From: Diospyros lotus
Lineage: Eukaryota; Streptophyta; Magnoliopsida; Ericales; Ebenaceae
Reading direction: 5' to 3'
Length of the DNA stretch: 64,000 nt
Assembly: GCF_014633365.1 (NCBI RefSeq)
Contig: NC_068339.1
Span: 28,529,316 to 28,593,315, forward strand
The translations under genes and the position numbers were made by a program. The first letter of the stretch is position 1, and every line of letters begins with the position of its first letter. Of this stretch, positions 35,601 to 47,345 are shown piece by piece. The notes beneath the pieces are model-generated. The model was not told where the DNA came from and ran no database searches. It worked only from the letters and a program-made list of their open reading frames with translations.

Positions 35601-36103
35601 CGTGCCTAAAGTTTGGGAAGAGCACCTATCGCTGGTTGAGTTTGTGATACCATGACAGCGTCGGGATGGCTTCTTATGTGGTTTATGGTGGAATAGCACT
35701 GTCGGTCGCCTAATGTACCAAAACTATCGACTGTTGGACCCTCAATCAAGCAGTCCATGTGGTTGAACCGAGTGGGTGGGGTAGTCCATACCCAGGCTAG
35801 GAATGTCGGGACCCCTAGAGGTGAGGAAGCCTCTGCCAGCGAGTACGCTAGATTCCTTTGGGGAAGAGCGATCTCACGTCGGGCCGACGGGGGGAATGCT
35901 AGATGTATGGGTGCTAACTGTCGACTGTTAAGGTATGGTTGTTGGGCGTTTCTTGTTTGCTTACCACCAGAAAAGTTAGATTGGAAATTTGGAATTTTGT
36001 GGACTATGAGATATGTCCAGGCTGTGAAATGGCTTGTTTTGATCTTTGGAGATTGCGTGTATGAGCCAATTTCGAGGACGAAATTCTTTTAAAAGGGGTA
36101 GAT
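32625..36103 (+). pseudogene. Decayed gag-pol of element D
   Basis: No frame stays open beyond 120 codons. A gag-like start is near 32962 (MDPMDLETVDLRSLVEI). An RT end (RLAGFYRRMVERF-like) is near 34935, and RNase H end motifs (QKKLNMRQQRWMEFLKDYDC, then YHLGRANVVVG in another frame) are at 35262-35360. Integrase pieces (EEHLSLVEF-like) are near 35615-35700. The 3' end has the GAGGACGAAATTCTTTT box and polypurine tract AAAAGGGG just before the LTR. A motif with GGTGAGAGAGGTGTG recurs three times at 34127-34310. Confidence 0.75.
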
Positions 36104-36943
36104 TGTAATACCTCATATTTTCGTAAGGTTGCCACGTATTTTAAAGTAGTTTAAAATACCAAAAAATGGGCTTTAATGGGCAATTAGTTGTTGAATCAGC
36201 TGCAGGGAGTGCCCTGAAGCCTAGATGTTTAAGGAAAATGATGTGACATCATCAAGCATCTCGGGGTATGATTTATGGCACCGAAAGAAATTGGATCGGG
36301 AATAGTTCCCGGTACAGCTAAAGAAAGTAACTGTGATGTAGGCTGAAATACCGAATTATCGTAGGGGGCATCTGGGAAGTCAACGGAACTCGGAGAAAGT
36401 TCATATTTGGTATGTAGAGCAACCCTTCAGTAGTTTTTGGAAGAAACAAAAATGTTTGTAGCCAAAAGGAAGATTCAGGCCTAAGTGCATTTTTTTCGAA
36501 ATTGACAGAGGGAGGTCGAAACGATGTTTTTTCGGATTCTTCAAGGAATGTTTTAGGATATTTCAAGGGGTTATGAAAGTCTTTAAAGAGAAGTTTAGTT
36601 TTTGATCCAGGGGTAAAATCGTAATTTTTGAGGTTCGGGTAAAAGTGTAATTTACCTAAAAACCAGGGGTATTAGTGTAATTAGTCATTTCTTCGGGGAC
36701 TAAAATGTAATTAAAAATTGACCTAGGGACCAAGTTGAAAAGGGTCTAAGTGCAATTACCTGAAAAGTTTGGACCAAAGTGTAATTCTTGAAATCTTTTT
36801 ACTAAGGGTATTTGGGAGATTCAAGAAAAGCCTCATGATGACGTTAGAGATAAGATGAAGGCTCATGATGACTTTAGAGATAAGATAAAGGTTCATGATG
36901 ACTTTAGAGATAAAGATTAAGCCTCATGATGACGTTAGAGATA
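36104..36943 (+). repeat. 3' LTR of element D, truncated
   Basis: It is about 95 percent similar by eye to 30382-31220. Similarity ends after GACGTTAGAGATA, where unrelated LTR sequence begins. Confidence 0.85.
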
Positions 36944-37739
36944 GGTGGAGAATCATCTAAGGGAAAAAGAGTTTTGCAAGGTTGAAGGTAATGGAGCAAG
37001 GGAAGTGCATGTTTATTTTCTGTTTATTTAAATATAATATGTTATTTTGAAAATTCTGAAATAAGTTATGTTTAAATAAATAAATAAAGCAGTATTTTAG
37101 CCTCCAAATTAATTATTAAATTAATATAAGTTTGAGGGTATTGGGAGAAAATTCCTATATTTTGGAAACTAAATAATGGAGTATTTTTCTTAAATTTTGA
37201 AAATGGATGAGGATGCCTTGAGGTTTGAATTTCAAAAATTAATTTCCTAAGGGTTGGAAAATTATGGTTTTTTAAATAATTAAAAGAGAAAAAAAATCAA
37301 TGGAGAATTGATAAGGGAAATTTTATTAAATTTTTCCAAAGAAATATTAATCCAAATATTTTCTAAAGGAATTGAAAGTGAGAAAATGGATTACTAGTTG
37401 GGGCAAAGAAGAATTATTTTCTTATAATTAAGGCTTTATGCCATAATTTATATGAAGCAAGTGAGTTAGTTTATTTCTTTCGATCCTGGGAAGTCATCCT
37501 TAGCTCTTCATCAAAGAGCTTGACAAGGGGTGACACTTTGCAAGGTTTCGGGTTTTATCTTCACGTGGTCGTTTCGACATTTCCCGAGTCCTTGAGTGGA
37601 GCGAAAGGAGGGCAAAGCCTAGTTCCCACCTAGGTCGTTTCTCATTGAAACGTAGTTGTCTCTTCGTCTTTGCCCTAGCGCATAAATAATAAGCTGATTA
37701 GTCGTGAGTAACACCCATAGGTGGGAGTGGGGCGTTACA
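36944..37739 (+). repeat. 3' half of a different gypsy LTR
   Basis: AT-rich sequence ending GTGGGGCGTTACA, the typical 3' terminus of a chromovirus LTR. It is not similar to the corresponding part of the D LTR. No primer-binding site follows, so it is a 3' LTR or solo LTR remnant fused to D. Confidence 0.5.
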
Positions 37740-37748
37740 TAGATTCCA

Positions 37749-38370
37749 TGTCTGATGCACACATACCTCGTGTGTCACTGAACTAGGCACATAGATACGT
37801 ACGGCTATCCCTGATTAGGACAATCATATAATATCACTGATATCCTAATCCACTAACACACAAATATCCATGTCATCTCAGGTCTAAGGACTAATGCAAA
37901 TTCGTAGTTAATATTGAATCATTGACCCTTGAGATAAAACCTATATGATTCAATATTAATAGCCTCGTTCAGTGAACTCGTTCCTATAACGAGCACCCGC
38001 TCGTCTTCTTTCTGTATCTTATATAGAGTGGTACGAGACCTACCAATCTTGTCTTTCGGTATCTTATACCAAACAAGAAGGAAGACGATGTGCCAGCCTT
38101 TGCGAGTTACTAATTATCCAGGTTAGGAACTTTATGGCCAGGAACATATTTATACTATAACGTATTGTGGATTATCCGTCTCGATTATTCTTAACAATTA
38201 AGAATGGTATTCACTCCTTATTATACTAAAGGATATTTGTATGTTTAATTCAAATCATATTGCAATTTAAATTAAACATAAAACTTGCCATAAAATAAGG
38301 TTTAAAGAATTACAAGATCAAGCCCTATTGTGTCACTATAACTGGTATTAAGGGCTTATATCTAACAACA
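37749..38370 (-). repeat. Copia-type solo LTR
   Basis: The minus strand starts TGTTGTTAGATATAAGCCC at 38370 and ends GCATCAGACA near 37749, about 620 bp, with the look of a copia LTR. No target duplication is visible and no coding sequence adjoins, so it may be truncated on one side. Confidence 0.5.
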
Positions 38371-38372
38371 AC

Positions 38373-40330
38373 AGCTAACTCCAAGTCAGAGGTCAGGTAA
38401 TTCTATTCGTGGCTCTTAAGTTGTCAGGATCCGTAAGCAATTACTTTGCTATGTTGCATCAACACATATCCCAATCCATTCTTTGCGACATCAGTATATA
38501 CTTTATAACCTCCGGAACCATTTGGCATTGCTAAAACCGGAACGGTTGTGAGCCTTTCCTTAAGTGTATGAAAACTTCTTTCACACCGATCATCCTAATC
38601 GAACTTCACTCATTTTTGAGTTAACTTTGTAAAGGGTGACACAATCTTTGAGAATCCTTCGATGAATTTTCTATAATACCCAACCAACCCTAGAAAACTT
38701 TTGATCTCAGTAACAGTGCTAGGTTGGTTCCATTCTCTTACTGCTGCTACTTTTGTTGGATCAACTGTTATTCCCTAAGCTGATATAACGTGTCCCAAGA
38801 AGTCCACTTGACTTAGCCAAAATTCACACTTGAAAATTTTAGCATACAATTTGTATTCCCTCAACATTTGTAGTACGATCTTTAGGTGATTTTCATGTTT
38901 TTCTTCAGAAGGTGAGTAAACTAAAATGTCGTCTATGAATATGATCACAAACTTGTCCAAGTACGGCTTAAAAACTAGGTTCATTGTATCCATAAATGTT
39001 GTTGGGGCACTAGTTAATCCAAATAGTATAACTAAGAATTCGTAATGACCGTATCGGGATCAAAGAGCTGTTTTGGGTACATCATCAGCTTTGATCCTTA
39101 ATTGATAGTACCCCGATCTTAGGTCAATCTTTGAAAAGATCTTGGCCCCTTGCAGTTGATCAAATAATTCCTCAATCTTGGGAAACAAATACTTATTCTT
39201 GATAGTTACCTTATTCAATTGCCGATAGTCTATACACATTCTTAAACTTTCATCCTTCTTTTTAACAAAGAGAACTGACGCTCCACATGGTGACATACTG
39301 GGTCTAATGAATCCCTTATCCAACAATTCTTGAAGTTGGATCTTCAATTCCCTTATTTTTACGGGAGCCATCTTATAGGGCGGTATGGATATTGGTCTTA
39401 CCTCCGGCACAATTTCTATTGAAAACTCAACTTCTCGCTAAAGGGGTAATCTTGGTAATTCTTCGAGAAATACAACCCCGAATTCTCTAACTACTAACAC
39501 GTCTTTTATTTTTACGGGGTCTTCTATCTTTTCTTGAACGTGCGCTAGGTACCCATAGGCTCATTTTAGCAACATCTTATCTGCGTGTAAGGCAGAGATC
39601 CATCTCTTTTCATTTGGCCTACCTTGCCCTCGAAATTTAATAATCGAGTCTCCATTCTTGAGACTGACCATTTTGGCTTTACAATCCATTATAGCATTAT
39701 ACTTTGTTAGGAAATCCATCCCTAGGATCACATCAAAGTCTTGGATTACAAGAAGAATTAGGTCCACTACGAACTCAGATTCTCCTATTTAGATTTTCTT
39801 ATTTATGTACCCTGACGAGGTTTCTAGGGATTTCCCCATAAGGGTTGCTATAATCAGATTTTTAGGTTCTTTCCCTAGCACTTTGGCTAATGCATGTGAA
39901 ATAAATGAATGACTAGGTCCTGAGTCTATCAAGACATACATAGAAAAACCAAAGGTAAACATGGTACCTTGAATAACGGTTGGATCCTCAGCTATGTCCT
40001 GCTGAGTCAAATTGAATACTCTTCCTTACTGGACTCTTGGATTTCTCGCTGGCCCTTGAAGCTATCCTATCTGCTTCGACTTCAGACAATCTCTTGACAA
40101 ATGTCCCTCCTGACTACAGTTGTAGCAGATAGGTCCTTTTTTAGGATAATTCCAGTTGCGATGTCCTTCTTCCCCACAGTTGAAACAACTATTTGTCCCT
40201 TATCTACATGGTCTTCTAGGGTGCTGTTTGCCACATTTCAGACAGGGCTTGCTAGGCTTAAACTAAGCTTTCGTGGGGTCCAACTTCTTTCTCGTGTTCG
40301 GCCTAGATTTGAAGGCTTGCTAACTTGCTA
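38373..40330 (-). pseudogene. Element C Gag knuckles, protease, RT and RNase H
   Basis: Reading down from 40330: cysteine-rich knuckles (CLKCGKQH ... C, a second with its last cysteine lost, and an intact CYNCSQEGHLSRDC at 40128-40087). Protease with active site LIDSGPSHSFIS lies at 40010-39789, and its C-terminal lobe at 39767-39561 (DFDVILGMDFLTKYNA). RT at 39410-39060 has [20 protein letters not shown] and [17 protein letters not shown], and 38993-38775 has the catalytic FIDDILVYS. RNase H begins near 38560 and is readable to NYLTSDLELA near 38385, where the copia LTR cuts it. Stops at 39788, 39560 and 38775 inactivate it. Confidence 0.88.
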
Positions 40331-41806
40331 GTGTTAGTTCCAAATGATTGCAAATATATCCCAAGAGAGGGGTGAATTGAGATTAGGGTAAATTCTTCGA
40401 TAGATTAAATATTTATTGTTTACAGAACACTATGTTTCGAAACCTAAGAGAGTATGTTTCGAAACCTTCCTCTCTATTTTGCTTATTTTGAAACTTTTGG
40501 CTTTTGAAAACATTTCTTTTGAAAGCATGAACAAAGAGAATAAGCAACTAAAATAGTAAAGCAATTTGCACACGAAATTTATAGTGGTTCGGCACCCACC
40601 TACTCCATTACCTTCAAGCTTGTCCACTTGAAGGGTTTTCAAACACAATCACTTTCACTAGTGATCAACCACACCAAGAGTTTTATCACGGTTTACCCTA
40701 AAACCTTACACAATGAGTTTTCACGAGTTCAATTCAAACCTCACAACAAGATAAATAAAACTTATCTTTTATAACCCAACAGTTTGAATATAATGAAATA
40801 CCTTACCAAATAATTGTTACAAACCTATTGGTATGGAGTGAGGAGAGCTTGAAAGGATGAAAGCGTCGGTTTCAGTTTGTTTCTCCTTTTCACATCACAA
40901 TGCACACCAAGGATTAATTGAAAAGATCTTCTTTGAGAGCTTGTTGAAAGAGTTTCATTCACTTGTGCTTTTGTATGTAGCAATATCTCTTGTAAATGTG
41001 TATACTTGTGTATGTTTGTAAGAGGTATTTCTTGTATTCAAAGAACTGATATATATATATATATATCAAGAAATAGAATTTTGGCTAATTATAACCGTTA
41101 GAGACAAGATGTTAAAGTAGGTTTCGAAACACACTTTTTAGGTTTTAAAACAACACACTTTTACATAGAGGTTTCAAAACATACATCACATGTTTCAAAA
41201 TATCCAACTTTTACAGCTAGTTATGCACTTTGAGACAGAATGAGTAAGAGACAATTGTTTTTAAAACAAAATGATTTTGTTTTATTCTCCACTTACAAAG
41301 TATTTGAAATTAAAACATCAGGGTATGGAGATTAAGTCAAAACGTGATTTTTAAAATAGTTTTTGAATTAAAATACAAAAGCATGTCGGTTTTTCAAATA
41401 TTCTGCTGACAGAGTCAGATGTTTCAAAACATGCTATGAAAGTTTCGAAACATATTTCAAAAACATATTTCAGAACATGTTAAACATAGTTTTTAAATGC
41501 TCTACTGACAGAAATGACAGAGGTTTCGAAACATACTATATAGGTTTCGAAACATATGCTTAGTTTTCAAACAGGTTTCGAAATACAGCATATAAACTTA
41601 GCAAACATTGAAACCTTATCAAAATACATTTCAAAACATGTATAGAAACATGGCAGAATTATGTTTTGAAACATGAAAAGTTAGTTTCAAAACATGAAGC
41701 ATGAATTTTTGGTTTTTCAAACATTTAAACATTCGTGCCAAAACACTAATCATGCTTGTTTCAAAATATGAAAAAACTTATTTCGAAATATGAGATTCTC
41801 ATAAAG
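40331..41806 (+). repeat. LTR-like element E with GTTTCGAAAC motifs (SIRE-like copia)
   Basis: It follows broken gag of C and includes ATATCCCAAGAG, GGGGTGAATTGAG and TTTATAGTGGTTCGGC, phrases I associate with LTRs of SIRE/Maximus copia elements; that assignment is from memory of the family. The perfect palindrome GTTTCGAAAC occurs at least six times, with many CA/TG-decayed versions. Its right end (41671-41806) is repeated inverted at 43516-43650. No coding region is present. Confidence 0.55.
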
Positions 41807-41826
41807 AGTAAATGGGGTGTTATAGT

Positions 41827-41838
41827 TGGTATAAGAGC
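41827..41838 (+). other. Primer-binding site of element C, inverted block
   Basis: TGGTATAAGAGC, one base from the initiator tRNA-Met site, two bases after an LTR-like end GGGGTGTTATA (41814-41824). It points in the opposite direction to the pol of C. Confidence 0.75.
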
Positions 41839-41973
41839 AAATTAGGTAAAAACCTAGTGGAAATGATCCAATGAACACTAGTGATCTAGTGATGGCTTTA
41901 AGGGATTAGAATCACGAAGTTTGAGGTTTATGCAAGATAGAGTTACTAATGGGATTTTTGATGAATTGTCAGG

Positions 41974-42494
41974 ATGGTGGGGAATTTTCCTGAACAGGTT
42001 CTAGTTGACCATTGGGCCAATCGAATTAACACCAGAGAGCCAGATCCCAAAGAAAATATCTATGAGTTTTTAGCAAAGATGGAGGACATCATTGAAGATA
42101 TTCCACCAGTTATCGTCAATATCTCAACTTAGTTCCCTTCTAGATAGATTTTTTGATTGGCGTCTTGGAATGAGAACTGAAAACTTTTGCCGAATGGGTT
42201 CGACAGAATGAAAACTTCAATCTATTTTGCTATTTTTGTGATAGACTTCGTCACCTGTTAGACGAACAACTGTATGAAGAAGTAATAGACGATGAGCCAA
42301 TGGAAGAAGAAGATGAGGAAGACCCAAGTGAAGACGAAGAAGGAGAAGAAAACATGGTAGAAATTGAGATTGAAAACGATCCTCCTGAATTCGAATATAT
42401 CAATTATGATGACGAGATGGATTCAGAGGAGTCACGAAGTGATCATGAGAGACCTTCCATAGAGTCCGAAGATGAAGCCGATGCATGGATTTGA
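41974..42494 (+). pseudogene. Pre-gag leader ORF of element C (function unknown)
   Basis: It starts 136 bases after the primer-binding site. The first piece (41974-42129) reads MVGNFPEQVLVDHWANRIN, then IYEFLAKMEDIIEDIPP, and ends at a TAG. After one frame change the second piece reads ELKTFAEWVRQNENFNLF, then a very acidic tail rich in E and D (about 42280-42480), ending ADAWI and TGA. Related ORFs in the same position occur in elements I (56090-55639) and J (59852-59384). I do not recognise a described domain. The composition suggests a soluble protein with a helical N-terminal half and a disordered acidic C-terminal half. Confidence 0.65.
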
Positions 42495-42659
42495 AGGCCC
42501 TCTAGTCCTATGTGATAGGACATTTAGTAGTTGTGCTAGTTTTTGTTAAATATTGTATCAAATAGTGTTGTACCCATGATATTTTGAGAATTTATAAAAA
42601 ATTATGCTTCACTATTTGGATTAATGATGAGTTGTTAAATTTTCGGTGGGTGAGAAATT

Positions 42660-43445
42660 TTCATGATCTAATAGGAAACCATGTTTCAGATGGAAAACAC
42701 TTGCCGAACTTATATGGTAGAACCGATGGCGCCGAATCCTCAAAGAGATACTAACGATGTCCCCAGAAGTAGCTCAAGTCAAGAGGAAAGAATGAATGGG
42801 AGCTGATTAGACCAGATGGAGCGAATTTTAGGAGGCATAGTGGGGGTCATACAAGGAATGCAACCCTGGGGGGGACGTACATCCAGTATGTTAGACTTGT
42901 ATTGTCGACAATATTTGCCCATTTTCCAAGGAAAACTTTGAGCCGATCCTAGTGAATGAGAGTTTTGGATTGAACAAACCGAGAAATTGCTTGACCACCT
43001 TCATTGTGGTGAAGACGAAAAGGTTAATTGTGCAACCTTTATGTTGCAAGATGAGGCTGACATATGGTGGAGAGGAACGAAAAGGACAATGCTCGCCTAG
43101 GCACAAGTAGGAACTCCATACGTCAGTTGGGATCAATTCAAAGAACTGTTTAACAACAAGTATTTCCTTCTTAGCCTGAGGATGGCAAAAGAAATGGAAT
43201 TTATGGAACTGAAACAGGTTGGAGACATGACTGTGGCGTAATACGAAGACGCTTTTACTTAGCTAATCAAGTACATGCCGATATATGAGGTAGATGAAAG
43301 AATTAAGGTGCATAAATTTTTGGGAGGATTGAAACTAAGGATCCAGAAGGCCCTTAGTAATATAAGTACTCGGTCCTATGCTGAGATGGTGTTGCAGGTA
43401 ATGACCACAAAGGCTAATCTAGATTGGATTGAGTCTATCCAAGGA
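42660..43445 (+). pseudogene. Element C Gag (inverted block)
   Basis: Around 42890-43440 the frame reads PIFQGKL, then WIEQTEKLLDHLHCGEDEKV, NCATFMLQDEADIWWRGTK, VSWDQFKELFNNKYF, KEMEFMELKQVGDMTVA and KVHKFLGGLKLRIQKALSNI, the standard chromovirus Retrotrans_gag domain with its W-W and LF..KYF motifs. At least five stops interrupt it. It breaks after IESIQG near 43440, and the knuckle part of Gag is found on the other strand at 40330, which fits a single Gag split by element E and inverted. A separate inserted element is the alternative. Confidence 0.8.
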
Positions 43446-43515
43446 GCTATTGTATCATATTTTTTGATTTATGAGAAAATATGTTTAATGAAAAACCAAT
43501 CTTAAAATGAAAAAT

Positions 43516-43707
43516 CTTTATGAGAATCTCATATTTTGAAATAAGTTTTTTCATATTTCAAAACAAGCATGATTAGTGTTTGGCACGAATGTTTAAATGT
43601 TTGAAAAACCAAAAATTCATGCATCATGTTTTGAAACTAACTTTTCATGTTTAAATGTTTGAAAAACCAAAAATTCATGCATCATGTTTTGAAACTAATT
43701 TTTCATG
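43516..43707 (-). repeat. Inverted fragment of E with a 57-bp tandem duplication
   Basis: 43516-43650 is the reverse complement of 41671-41806 with only a few differences. 43651-43707 then repeats part of the same sequence (AAATGTTTGAAAAACC to TTTTTCATG). Confidence 0.85.
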
Positions 43708-43714
43708 TTTCAAA

Positions 43715-45910
43715 ACATCATTGATTTTCAAATCATAAATCATACATTATTGATTTTCAAAACGTTCAAAATTTCAAGTAGCAGAAACTTAAATACATAA
43801 ATTTCATAATCAAAAAACATTATACACTTGCTAAGTGTCATCACATGTCTCTTCTACATTCACGTCTGCTACATCTTCATTTGGGACGTTTGAATATTTT
43901 AGGAGCATAGCCCAAGTTAGATGATGAATCATCTAAGTGAGAGTACAATAAAAATATTTCATGCATGGATCGATACGCAAAATATCTTCATTCCTTTCGT
44001 TTAAGCAGACCGCACCTTAATGCTACTCTCTATTTTTACGGCTTTCTTACCATGCCAAGGTGTATGGCTGCACCCTTGAGAGAGCAGCGGTGCCGATCTA
44101 TACTCTCAAACATATGTGATGTATAATCAACAATATCATCGTGAATATATGCATATTTCATTATCATGACATGTGAATGCAATCTACATGATATATAGCA
44201 TAACCAGGGCATGACAACATGATAAAATCATTTACATAAAATCCGGGTTTGAGATCACACCACTTTCAAGTCATATCCATTTGCATGAGATCTAAATTCA
44301 GTTTGGTAGAACTATTCACCTTAATTTCACTTTCGAGATTTCTCAAGAACATGTTGACCTCAAAAATTGTGCAAATCTCTAAATCTTATAGCCAAATTTC
44401 CTCCTGATCAATAAATATTCAAGAAAATCAATATTTCTGATTTTTCTAAATTTTTTTGATAATTTTTCTTATTTTTCTCTATTTTCTCCTATTTTCCATA
44501 AACTTTATTTTTCTCAAAATAATATCTCCTCAAGATTTTTTCCAAATTTTCTCCACAATAATTCATAAAATAATATTCCTATTTTTTTTGAAACTTTGTC
44601 TCATCTTTATCTTATTTCTTTTTTATTTTCTTTCTTTTTTTCTATTTTTTCCCAGAATTTCCCTTTACCTCACACACCTTACACTCGCGTGTAGTCCACA
44701 CGTCTTCTCTGGTGGGCTTGCTCGCTGTCAGTGACTGGTCGACCTCATTTTCTCCTGATTTCCTCTTGCTTCTGGATCTCCTCGACCTCTTGAACACAAT
44801 GGGATGCTTTAGACCTCGAAATATCTAGCCGAACACCCTTGAATGACCAATTAAAGTCTCGACTCTGGCGACCTAGGCGACTTTTTGGCGACCCTCGAAA
44901 CCCTTTCAAACTAACTCGAAAACTCTCCAAAGCCTCTAGAAACGATCCTCACAACCTCTAGAACAAAAGCCCTCTATCAAGAACTCTTGATTCTCTCTCT
45001 AACATGAGCAATCTAAAATTTAATTTTTTGGTGAAATCGGCCACCTTAAAACCCATATTTTTACCTAATCTTGGAGTTTAAACATGCCATACCTGGTCTA
45101 ATCCAAGCCTTTAATGCTTGATACGACCTTACCTAGTCTCAAATTTTCAGTGACTCTCGGTCATGCCATACCATTCTTCTGTCTAATCGTGGCCATACCT
45201 AGCCATTTCTCGACCCTTACCTACTCACATCAACTCACCATGCTTTGGAGCCCATTTTGGAGCCTTTGAACAGCCTTCACAACATCGACCGGAGGCTGGT
45301 CGGCGGTGGAAGCGATTTGATCGATGGTGGCCATGGCTGCCTTTTGCAATTTTTTATTTTGACCCTCTAATTTTTCTAAATCTCTTTTAAGCCTTTCCAT
45401 GTAACCCATTGAGTTCCCAAAAATTTCGCAATGACTCTTAGAATTTTCTCTTTCACATTTGATTCTCCAAGTTTCGTTTTACCACTTTTCGGCCCATATT
45501 CAAAAATTACACTTAGGCCCGAAACTTATACAAAATCACATTTGATCGTGAATTTCTTCGTTTTACCCTAAACCCACTCCAGGGTTGTTTCTTATGCAAA
45601 ACTTAATCCTACTCGATGTTTCGTTGTCTTTTTAGAAGTCCCTTACGATGATTTGATTTTCTAGGTTGCTTCGTAACTGTACCAAAAATAGTTCCCGATT
45701 TGATTTCTTTTGACGTCAAAAATCCTATCTCGAAACACTTGTCAATGGTATTTCTTTCTTTTTAGACATGTTCATTTTGGGGTATTCTTTTCCCTTAATT
45801 CGGTTATTTAAGATCTTTAAATTGTCTCTTAGTCTCTTCTTAACATTATGAAATATGTAATATTTCCCACAAATACGACATATTTATTTATTTAATCTTG
45901 GGATATTACA
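43715..45910 (-). repeat. 5' LTR of element C, 3' end missing
   Basis: Collinear with 25775-30241 without the solo LTR insert. The terminal 160 bp on the left side (present in the other copy at 25617-25775) are absent, replaced by the E fragment. The right end reads GGGATATTACA and is followed by the AATCC target duplication. Confidence 0.88.
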
Positions 45911-45915
45911 AATCC

Positions 45916-46261
45916 CGTCCTCAAAACTGTCGACTATTTGAGAAGATCAGTCGACCAAGACATAAAGGTCGGTCAACCGTTTGTGCTAACTTCCACTACT
46001 TCTATATATATTATACTTAGGCCTGTTATTAACTCTTAATAGCCTTTCCATTAACTTGTAACGAAACTAAGGCCCATGTTAACTCTTAACAGCGTGGCCC
46101 GTTAACTAAGAAGATCTCTCTAGCTTTGCTGAGCATCCTAATATATCCTAAGTATCCTCTAATTAGGATATAGGACGATCTTAATGGTAATGAAGTTTAT
46201 AGTTCAAATGAACTTATTAAGGCTCTTCAATTATCGAGCCCTGTAATCGTTCCACTGACCA
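45916..46261. other. Sequence between element C and repeat H, no gene
   Basis: AT-rich with repeated TTAACTCTTAA words. Joined to 25611 it forms the uninterrupted target of element C. No coding region is seen. Confidence 0.4.
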
Positions 46262-47074
46262 ACATCCCAACCAAGTGAGAATCATGAACTAATCAAACTC
46301 ACAAGATTCAGTAACTATGTCAAATCTAGTACGTTGTGATTGAAGTAGCATCTTGGAACTCCTTCTGATATCGGAAACTCCTTTCCAATCAAACTTATCT
46401 TGGCCAGGGATTTTCTAATCACAACCAACTAAGACTACATAGGATGTTCACCCCTATCTGACAGAAAACAATAGATCTCATTAGTGAACATTTGTCTCCA
46501 TACACCATTGCTAAAAGATCACATAAAGAGCATCTCCACCTCTCACACCAGATGGTTCTGTTCAACGGTAAATCTCTAACACCAACGCCCAAGAAAAATC
46601 TGTCACTTCTGATCGAAAGACCAAATACACAATCGATATCCAATAACAAATCATTAATCCTTATAGTCATGTGATTTGCTATAGGTGTCACATTTAGTAA
46701 ATGTTCAACTAACACCTACCCACATGTGTACTATACGCATCTCATGCAATATAGCATGTGACTTATCATGCATTATCATTAACATCTCACGTTAATCAAT
46801 GGTAATAGTCCATGTGCCCGTCCATGATTATTAAATTATATTCCTCTTCTGATAAATCTAAGGATCGAGAATTCCTTTAAGAAATCCTGAATTAAATTTC
46901 TTCGTCACATATTCTTAGGACTTAAGAATAAGATCTCTATTAGGAGTTCTAGGGACTCATTCATAACGAAAAACAAAGAGTATGAATGAAGATATGACAT
47001 TTTATTTATGAACAAGATTACATCATCAGTGTTGCTTATATACATATAATGCAATGCAAATCTATCATTTAGGC
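46262..47074 (-). repeat. Repeat H, right copy
   Basis: Collinear with 24186-24990 in the same orientation, with moderate divergence. It ends where the hAT target duplication starts. The ORF pair at 46419-46715 is on both strands and has no domain. Confidence 0.55.
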
Positions 47075-47345
47075 ACTGACACTAGAGTTGGCAATGATTC
47101 GGTTTGGTTTCAGTTTTTTCCAAAACCATAATCAAACCAAACTTAAACTACTAAAACCAAAACCAAACCATTACTCATTGGTTTTAAAAATTAAAAACCA
47201 TAACCAAATCATTCGATTTCGATTCGGTTTCGATTTTAACCATATTTTATTTAGTTTGGTCCATACCAACAAACAAAGACAAGCTTTTGCAAGTAACATT
47301 CATAAAAAATTTAATAACTCCACAATAAACAAATACAAACTCTAA

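Larger units (their letters stand above)
30382..36943 (+). mobile_element. Ty3/gypsy element D (Tekay/Del-like), 3' truncated
   Basis: The 5' LTR (30382-32610, 2229 bp) runs from TGTAATACCCC to GGGGTGTTACA, followed by TTGGTATCAGAGC. The 3' LTR (36104-36943) is collinear with the first 840 bp and then stops abruptly. The interior is 3.5 kb instead of roughly 5 kb, all frames are broken, and the element sits inside the integrase end of C. The leader lacks the acidic ORF found in C, I and J. Confidence 0.85.
25617..45910 (-). mobile_element. Ty3/gypsy chromovirus-type element C with nested insertions
   Basis: The outer ends carry the 5-bp direct repeat AATCC (25612-25616 and 45911-45915). The 3' LTR is 25617-30241 (interrupted) and the 5' LTR is about 43715-45910. 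On the minus strand the pol order is CCHC knuckles, protease, RT, RNase H (40330-38373) and, after a gap of inserted DNA, a chromodomain-like C-terminus (30381-30242) next to the polypurine tract. The integrase core is gone. The primer-binding site and gag at 41827-43445 lie in reverse orientation. Of the 20.3 kb, more than half is later insertion. Confidence 0.85.
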
